9,920 bases of DNA from Duncaniella sp. Its GTDB lineage: Bacteria; Bacteroidota; Bacteroidia; Bacteroidales; Muribaculaceae. Below are positions 6,408 through 9,920 of this stretch, in pieces; position 1 is the first letter of the stretch; each line of letters begins with the position of its first letter. The stretch covers positions 1 through 9,920 of the forward strand of contig JAIDJD010000467.1 of NCBI GenBank assembly GCA_029052375.1, written 5' to 3'. The notes beneath the pieces were generated by a model. It worked only from the letters and a program-made list of their open reading frames with translations, had not been told where the DNA came from and did no database searches. Both the position numbers and the translations under genes were made by a program.

Positions 6408-7391
6408 ATGTCAAGAATAAGCCTTAAATGCTCGCTCGCCCTGCTGCCTCTGGCGGCCGGAGCGATGTTGATGCTCGGCTCTTGCTCCGGCAAGAAGAAA
6501 CAGCCTGAACGACAGCCTATAGCCAAGGTGGCCTGTGACGAGTCGTTCGAGTCTGTAATGGAACAGGAGGTGGCCGTCTTCGAGTATGTCTACCCCAAGG
6601 AGGATGTCATTGCATCCTATATGCCGGAGTCGGAAGTGATAGACTCCATCATGTCGATGGGCTCTTACAAGAACGGCGTCGTGACGCGTCCGCTCACCGA
6701 GGAGGAGCTCAAGTATCTCCGCTCCAACAAGAAGATTGTACACCAGCAGAGGATTGCGGTCGATGCGATAGCGCTGATCGTCAATCCTGAAAATCCTGTC
6801 GAGATACTCTCGCGCAAGGACCTGGCCGAGATTCTCTCCGGCGACGTCACCCGCTGGGACCAGGTGGAGCCATGCAAGCTCGGGGATATCCGTGTGGTGT
6901 TCGACCACCAGGGCTCTTCGACAGTCAAGTATATGCGAGACTCTGTCCTCGGCGGCCGCCAGTTCGGGCCTAATGTATCGGCTGTAAAGAGCAATCCAGA
7001 CGTCTTCAAGGCTGTGGCCGAGAACCGCAATGCCATCGGCGTCATCGGCGTCAGCTGGGTCTCCTCGGACATGGCCGGGCGCGAGCAGTCTGTAGAGGAG
7101 CTCGCCGCCAGAGCCGAGAAGTCTGACACCACGGTGATGGAGTTCAGCTCGGACGTCAAGGTGCTCAAGATGCGCGGCGACGGCGAGGTGACGGCCTACA
7201 AGCCCTACCAGGCCTATATCTTCGACGGGTCGTATCCCCTCCACCGTTCTGTGTGGATGATATGCACGGCGCCCGGAGGCACATCCCACAGATTCTACAG
7301 CTTTGTCACCGGATTCCAGGGCCAGAAGATAATTCAGATGACAGGCATCCTGCCCGCCACCGTGCGTCCGAGGATGGTCCGGGTAGAATAG
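6408..7391 (+). CDS. PstS-like periplasmic substrate-binding lipoprotein
   Basis: A 327-residue protein with a lipoprotein signal: MSRISLKC, a hydrophobic core, then lipobox LGSC with C26 as the lipidated residue. The following SGKKK lacks the acidic residues that often send Bacteroidetes lipoproteins to the cell surface, so a periplasm-facing location is likelier. The mature part follows the PstS-like SBP fold: DESFESVMEQEVAVFEYVYP (44-63), IALIVNPENPV (121-131), LAEILSGDVTRWDQV (139-153), FDHQGSSTVKYM (165-176) and NAIGVIGVSWVS (208-219). In true PstS the corresponding loop reads R-D-G-S-G-T and binds phosphate; here the Arg is gone and the Gly between Ser and Thr is Ser, so phosphate as ligand is doubtful. 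No PstCAB permease or ATPase genes are near. A farther upstream ATG (6324) would put a polar stretch before the signal peptide and is rejected. A 6-bp hairpin at 6360-6374 lies in the gap after the small membrane gene. Confidence 0.85.
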   Translation: MSRISLKCSLALLPLAAGAMLMLGSCSGKKKQPERQPIAKVACDESFESVMEQEVAVFEYVYPKEDVIASYMPESEVIDSIMSMGSYKNGVVTRPLTEEELKYLRSNKKIVHQQRIAVDAIALIVNPENPVEILSRKDLAEILSGDVTRWDQVEPCKLGDIRVVFDHQGSSTVKYMRDSVLGGRQFGPNVSAVKSNPDVFKAVAENRNAIGVIGVSWVSSDMAGREQSVEELAARAEKSDTTVMEFSSDVKVLKMRGDGEVTAYKPYQAYIFDGSYPLHRSVWMICTAPGGTSHRFYSFVTGFQGQKIIQMTGILPATVRPRMVRVE

Positions 7392-7404
7392 AGACAAAAA
7401 GAGA

Positions 7405-7433
7405 GCGGAGAGGCGCAATAAACGCCTCCCCGC
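7405..7433 (+). repeat. Intercistronic hairpin between the PstS-like and TPR genes
   Basis: GCGGAGAGGCG (7405-7415) and CGCCTCCCCGC (7423-7433) form an 11-bp stem with one A-C mismatch and the 7-nt loop CAATAAA, beginning 14 nt after the upstream stop codon. No U-run follows, so full termination is unlikely. It may stabilise or process the mRNA and so set the TPR-to-lipoprotein ratio. The remaining 65 nt to the TPR start is A-rich, as is common before strongly expressed Bacteroidetes genes. TATATCTG at 7440-7447 resembles a -7 box with one mismatch but has no -33 partner. Confidence 0.5.
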
Positions 7434-7498
7434 CTACGTTATATCTGACAATTGACAATACACACCGACAAATCAATACAACAAACAGTAACATATCG

Positions 7499-9133
7499 AT
7501 GAAATTACGCATCCTTTCTTCCCTCTTGTTCGGGGGATTTTCTCTCGTCGCTCTTGCCCAGGGCGGCTATCAGGACGGTGTTGACTACTACAACGCAGAC
7601 CGTTTCGAGAAGGCCAAGGTCATTCTCGAGAAGACTCTCAACGACCCCGCTACCAAGAAGGCGGTCAGCTACTTCTACCTTGGCGAGCTCGCCCTCCGCG
7701 AGGGCAATGTGGCCGAGGCTAAGGCCAACTTCGACAAGGGTGTCGAGGCCGACCCCGCCTACGGCTACAACCTCGTAGGTCTCGGCGAGATCGAACTTAA
7801 GAACGGCAACAAGTCCGAGGCCGAGAAGTACTTCAAGAATGCCCTCGCCGCCGACAAGAAGGATGCCGCCCTCATGGCCGCCGTGGCCCGCGCTTATGCT
7901 TCGGTCGACCCCGTCCGCTATGCCAAGGAGATTGACAAGAACCTCGTCCAGGGCCTCAAGGTCTCCAAGAACAAGGAGCCCCAGGTCTACGTCCTCAAGG
8001 GCGATATGGCCAAGGCTCAGGATCTCGGCGCCGCTGCCGGATTCTACGAGCAGGCCATCATCTACGAAGAGGAGGCCGGCAGTGTCAACCCCGAGGCATA
8101 CGTGAAGTATTCAAACCTCTACAACAAGGTCAACCCCGACTTCGCTATCGCCAAGCTCAAGGAGCTCAACGAGAAGCTCCCCAACTCGGCCCTCGCTCAG
8201 AGCGAGCTCGCAGAGAAGTACTATGACGGCAACCAGCTCACCCGCGCCGCCGAGCAGTACGGCAAGTATATGAAGAACCCCAACCACTTCCAGGGCGACG
8301 AGCAGCGCTATGCCGGCCTTCTCTACTTCGGCAAGCGTTACCAGGAGTCGCTCGACGTGGCCAACGGCGTGCTCGCACAGGACCCCGACAATCCTTATAT
8401 GCAGCGTATGGTGATGCTCGACAAGGCTGCCCTCGAGGACTATGCCGGCGCTGAGGATGCCGCCCGCAAGCTCTTCGCTCACAAGGATATGAAGTTCTCC
8501 GGTACAGACTATACCACCTATGGAGATGTCCTCGACAAGCTCGGCAAGCATCAGGAGGCCATCGACGCTTATATGTCTGCCTACAATCTCAATCCCGAGA
8601 ACAACAACGCAGTCCTCGCCAACGTCTCGTCTATGTACACCGCCATCGAGGACTATGCAAAGGCCGCCGAGATAATGCAGAAGTACGTGGATGCCGCCGG
8701 AGAAAAGGCTTCGCTCAACGACTACTTCATCCTCTCCAACCGCTACAAGAACCTCGGCCTCTCTCTCGAGGAGGGCTCGCAGGAGCGTGCTGAGGCCGCC
8801 GGCAACGGCATCAAGTATGTCGACCTTGCTGTAGAATCCGCCGCCAACAAAGGCCCTCTCTACCGCAACCGCGCAACTCTCCTCATGATTCGCGACGGCT
8901 CGGAGATTACTCCTGACCTCGTAGAGACATATCAGAAGATGATTGCCTCCTTCGATGAGGACCCCGCCAACAAGACAAAGTATGTCGACGCATACAAGAG
9001 CGGCTACAACAATATCGCCAGCTACTACCTCAAGCAGGGCGACAAGGAGCAGGCCAAGCACTACTTCGAGCTCCTTCTCGAGTGCGACCCCACCAACGAG
9101 GCCCTCGCTGAGTATATCAAGAACCTCAAGTAA
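7499..9133 (+). CDS. Secreted tetratricopeptide-repeat protein
   Basis: A 544-residue protein with a signal peptide (MKLRILSSLLFGGFSLVALA, probable signal peptidase I cut after A20 before QGG), so it is periplasmic or envelope-associated. TPR-like helix pairs are visible at about 23-54, 55-86, 87-120, 230-261, 267-296, 336-366, 370-401 and 499-531; examples are YLGELALREGNVAEAKANFDK and NNIASYYLKQGDKEQAKHYFE, each closing near a DP or NP. No catalytic domain is seen, so a scaffolding role is the family expectation. It is the last gene of the operon and is followed at once by an intrinsic terminator. Codon choice is strongly biased (Lys nearly all AAG, Leu mostly CTC, Asp GAC, Asn AAC), which points to high expression. 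The frame stays open upstream to 7253, but that region overlaps the lipoprotein gene and lacks a signal peptide, so 7499 is chosen. Confidence 0.9.
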   Translation: MKLRILSSLLFGGFSLVALAQGGYQDGVDYYNADRFEKAKVILEKTLNDPATKKAVSYFYLGELALREGNVAEAKANFDKGVEADPAYGYNLVGLGEIELKNGNKSEAEKYFKNALAADKKDAALMAAVARAYASVDPVRYAKEIDKNLVQGLKVSKNKEPQVYVLKGDMAKAQDLGAAAGFYEQAIIYEEEAGSVNPEAYVKYSNLYNKVNPDFAIAKLKELNEKLPNSALAQSELAEKYYDGNQLTRAAEQYGKYMKNPNHFQGDEQRYAGLLYFGKRYQESLDVANGVLAQDPDNPYMQRMVMLDKAALEDYAGAEDAARKLFAHKDMKFSGTDYTTYGDVLDKLGKHQEAIDAYMSAYNLNPENNNAVLANVSSMYTAIEDYAKAAEIMQKYVDAAGEKASLNDYFILSNRYKNLGLSLEEGSQERAEAAGNGIKYVDLAVESAANKGPLYRNRATLLMIRDGSEITPDLVETYQKMIASFDEDPANKTKYVDAYKSGYNNIASYYLKQGDKEQAKHYFELLLECDPTNEALAEYIKNLK

Positions 9134-9158
9134 TCCCATCCCCCCCCCCATTCTATAT

Positions 9159-9194
9159 AAAAGCGCCCCGGGCATCTCCCCGGCGGCGCTTTTT
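9159..9194 (+). terminator. Intrinsic terminator after the TPR gene
   Basis: AAAAGCGCC (9159-9167) pairs with GGCGCTTTT (9185-9193), and the inner CCGGG (9168-9172) pairs with CCCGG (9179-9183), leaving one bulged C and a 6-nt loop. The stem runs into T5 (9190-9194). It lies 25 nt past the TPR stop and separates the operon from the rRNA promoters. The matching A-run before the stem makes it potentially bidirectional. Confidence 0.9.
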
Positions 9195-9355
9195 GTGTAG
9201 ATGTGCATAGGTGCACACTCGTATGCACACTCGCGCGTATGTGCGAGAGTGGGGCAATCCGCAGAGCGTTTTGTGTGTGTCCGGGGCTGTTTTGGTCAAT
9301 TGGCTGTTGCTCAGTGGTTTTGCTTTTAAGGGGTGTTTTTGTGCGGGAATCCAAG
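9195..9355. other. Spacer between the terminator and the rRNA promoter region
   Basis: No gene is seen. The left part holds the direct repeat TGCACACTCG (9212-9221 and 9224-9233, 12-bp period). This overlaps a hairpin in which CACTC-G-CGC (9228-9236) faces GCG-A-GAGTG (9243-9251) around a 6-nt loop. The rest (9252-9355) becomes T/G-rich and shows no clear promoter or reading frame. Confidence 0.5.
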
Positions 9356-9374
9356 TGTTAAAATAGTGTTAAAA
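9356..9374 (+). repeat. Paired TGTTAAA repeats upstream of rRNA promoter P1
   Basis: TGTTAAAA occurs at 9356-9363 and 9367-9374, one DNA turn (11 bp) apart. The second copy begins 19 bp before the P1 -33 box, where an UP-like, AT-rich contact for the RNA polymerase alpha subunit would lie. The same pair recurs at P2 with identical spacing. A regulator site is an alternative reading. Confidence 0.6.
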
Positions 9375-9385
9375 TGCGTTGAAAA

Positions 9386-9417
9386 TTTGGCGAATGACAG
9401 AAAAGTCTCTACCTTTG
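9386..9417 (+). promoter_or_regulatory. rRNA operon promoter P1
   Basis: TTTG (9386-9389), a 20-nt spacer, then TACCTTTG (9410-9417) is an exact match to the Bacteroidetes primary sigma-factor promoter (TTTG, 19-21 nt, TAnnTTTG). It is continued by CA, as in the other boxes of this window. Transcription should begin a few bases after 9420, about 450 nt before mature 16S rRNA. Confidence 0.85.
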
Positions 9418-9504
9418 CACTCGCTTTTGAGAAGCAGTCCCCGCAGAGGCGGTGAGACAAGCAGAGACATCTTGGTGACCATCAGCTCCGACGCTGAGCC
9501 GAAA

Positions 9505-9523
9505 TGTTAAAGCAATGTTAAAA
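9505..9523 (+). repeat. Paired TGTTAAA repeats upstream of rRNA promoter P2
   Basis: TGTTAAA (9505-9511) and TGTTAAAA (9516-9523) repeat with the same 11-bp spacing and the same 19-bp distance to the -33 box as at P1. Every element of the P2 module is offset by exactly 149 bp from P1. Confidence 0.6.
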
Positions 9524-9534
9524 TCGCTGAAAGA

Positions 9535-9566
9535 CTTGCAGGTTTCGAAAAACCTTCCTAACTTTG
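9535..9566 (+). promoter_or_regulatory. rRNA operon promoter P2
   Basis: CTTG (9535-9538), a 20-nt spacer, then TAACTTTG (9559-9566) gives an exact -7 box and a one-mismatch -33 box. The P2 start, near 9570-9573, would begin the RNA with a small hairpin, TTTCGCA/TGCGAAA (9574-9592). Confidence 0.78.
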
Positions 9567-9572
9567 CAAAAC

Positions 9573-9869
9573 CTTTCGCACCGACTGCGAAAAGCACTGA
9601 AAGCACAGAGCACATTGAAAGATTTACAATAGACAAATTGGAAAGTAGTACAAGAACATTACCGAGGTAATATGAAATGTCTCTACTGTCAATTCCATAC
9701 TAAAAACGTCCAAGCAACGAAACAACCGGGTTTACCACAGTAAATACCGAGACGACGAGCCACGAAAAGGATGGAGCCTTCGCCGGACAGGTGAAAGCAA
9801 CAACAAACAATTTCAGGTTTGACGCTTGCTTTATTTTCATTAGAAAAAAAGAAACAAGATATACAACCA
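9573..9869 (+). other. Pre-16S rRNA leader
   Basis: About 300 nt of AT-rich sequence between P2 and 16S with no credible gene. It contains three small hairpins: TTTCGCA/TGCGAAA with loop CCGAC (9574-9592); ATTAC/GTAAT with loop CGAG (9658-9671); and GCCTTCGCC/GGTGAAAGC with loop GGACA, one mismatch and one G-T pair (9776-9798). TTGCTTTATTTTC near 9826-9838 loosely recalls a boxA antitermination site, but the match is poor. The partner strand of the RNase III processing stem would lie after 16S, outside the window. Confidence 0.7.
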
Positions 9870-9920
9870 ACAACGAAGAGTTTGATCCTGGCTCAGGATG
9901 AACGCTAGCGACAGGCTTAA
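9870..9920 (+). rRNA. rrs: 16S ribosomal RNA, 5' end only
   Basis: GAAGAGTTTGATCCTGGCTC (from 9875) is the universal bacterial 16S 5' sequence (27F primer region). Aligning its G to E. coli position 6 puts nucleotide 1 at about 9870. The following GATGAACGCTAGCGACAGGC is of Bacteroidales type; GCGAC where Bacteroides has GCTAC recalls Muribaculaceae. The gene continues beyond the window. Confidence 0.97.

Noticed and set aside
6411..7418. 335-codon minus-strand frame antisense to the PstS-like gene
   Set aside because: The sense strand has a lipobox and an SBP fold; the antisense product is H/R/L-rich with no domain.
7253..7498. Longer start for the TPR protein
   Set aside because: It would overlap the end of the lipoprotein gene and bury a clear signal peptide starting at 7499.
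8111..9208. 365-codon minus-strand frame antisense to the TPR gene, extending over the terminator
   Set aside because: Composed mainly of L, V, E and G from reverse-reading AAG/CTC/GAG-rich codons; it has no promoter and its start lies beyond a terminator hairpin.
9409..9636. 75-codon minus-strand frame across the rRNA promoters
   Set aside because: It overlaps two well-supported promoters and the leader; no domain or start context supports it.

Overview
The window reads as a chromosomal stretch from a fairly GC-rich member of the order Bacteroidales, most likely near Muribaculaceae. The evidence is threefold. The 16S rRNA start carries GCTAGCGACAGGCTTAA. Several promoters match the Bacteroidetes TAnnTTTG -7 box, and translation starts generally lack a Shine-Dalgarno sequence. 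The encoded proteins (ACT-less SerA, SerC, RarA, PstS-like lipoprotein) look like typical Bacteroidales versions. The family-level placement is an inference from only about 50 bases of 16S.

Bases 1-5821 are read on the minus strand, in this transcription order: rarA (AAA+ ATPase acting at stalled replication forks); serC and serA (the first two steps of serine synthesis, 27 nt apart and surely co-transcribed); then, after a 299-nt spacer with two strong hairpins, a long-chain acyl-CoA synthetase followed 23 nt later by a 4HBT (hotdog) acyl-CoA thioesterase that runs off the left edge. The divergent spacer at 5822-6112 holds a rarA promoter on one strand. On the other strand it holds a promoter followed by a striking 101-nt self-complementary leader, the best candidate here for an undescribed element.

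Bases 6113-9133 are read on the plus strand as a probable three-gene envelope operon: a small two-helix membrane protein, a PstS-like substrate-binding lipoprotein, and a secreted 544-residue TPR protein with strongly biased codon use. A textbook intrinsic terminator (9159-9194) closes it.

Bases 9195-9920 are the control region and start of a ribosomal RNA operon. Two promoters (P1, P2) carry identical internal spacing down to paired upstream TGTTAAA repeats. An AT-rich pre-rRNA leader with small hairpins follows, and then the first ~50 nt of 16S rRNA.

No mobile element, CRISPR array, tRNA or prophage gene was seen. The coding content is mostly core housekeeping. The items worth a second look are regulatory: the 5985-6085 structured leader with an overlapping 43-codon frame, the tandem hairpins after serA, and the duplicated rRNA promoter module.
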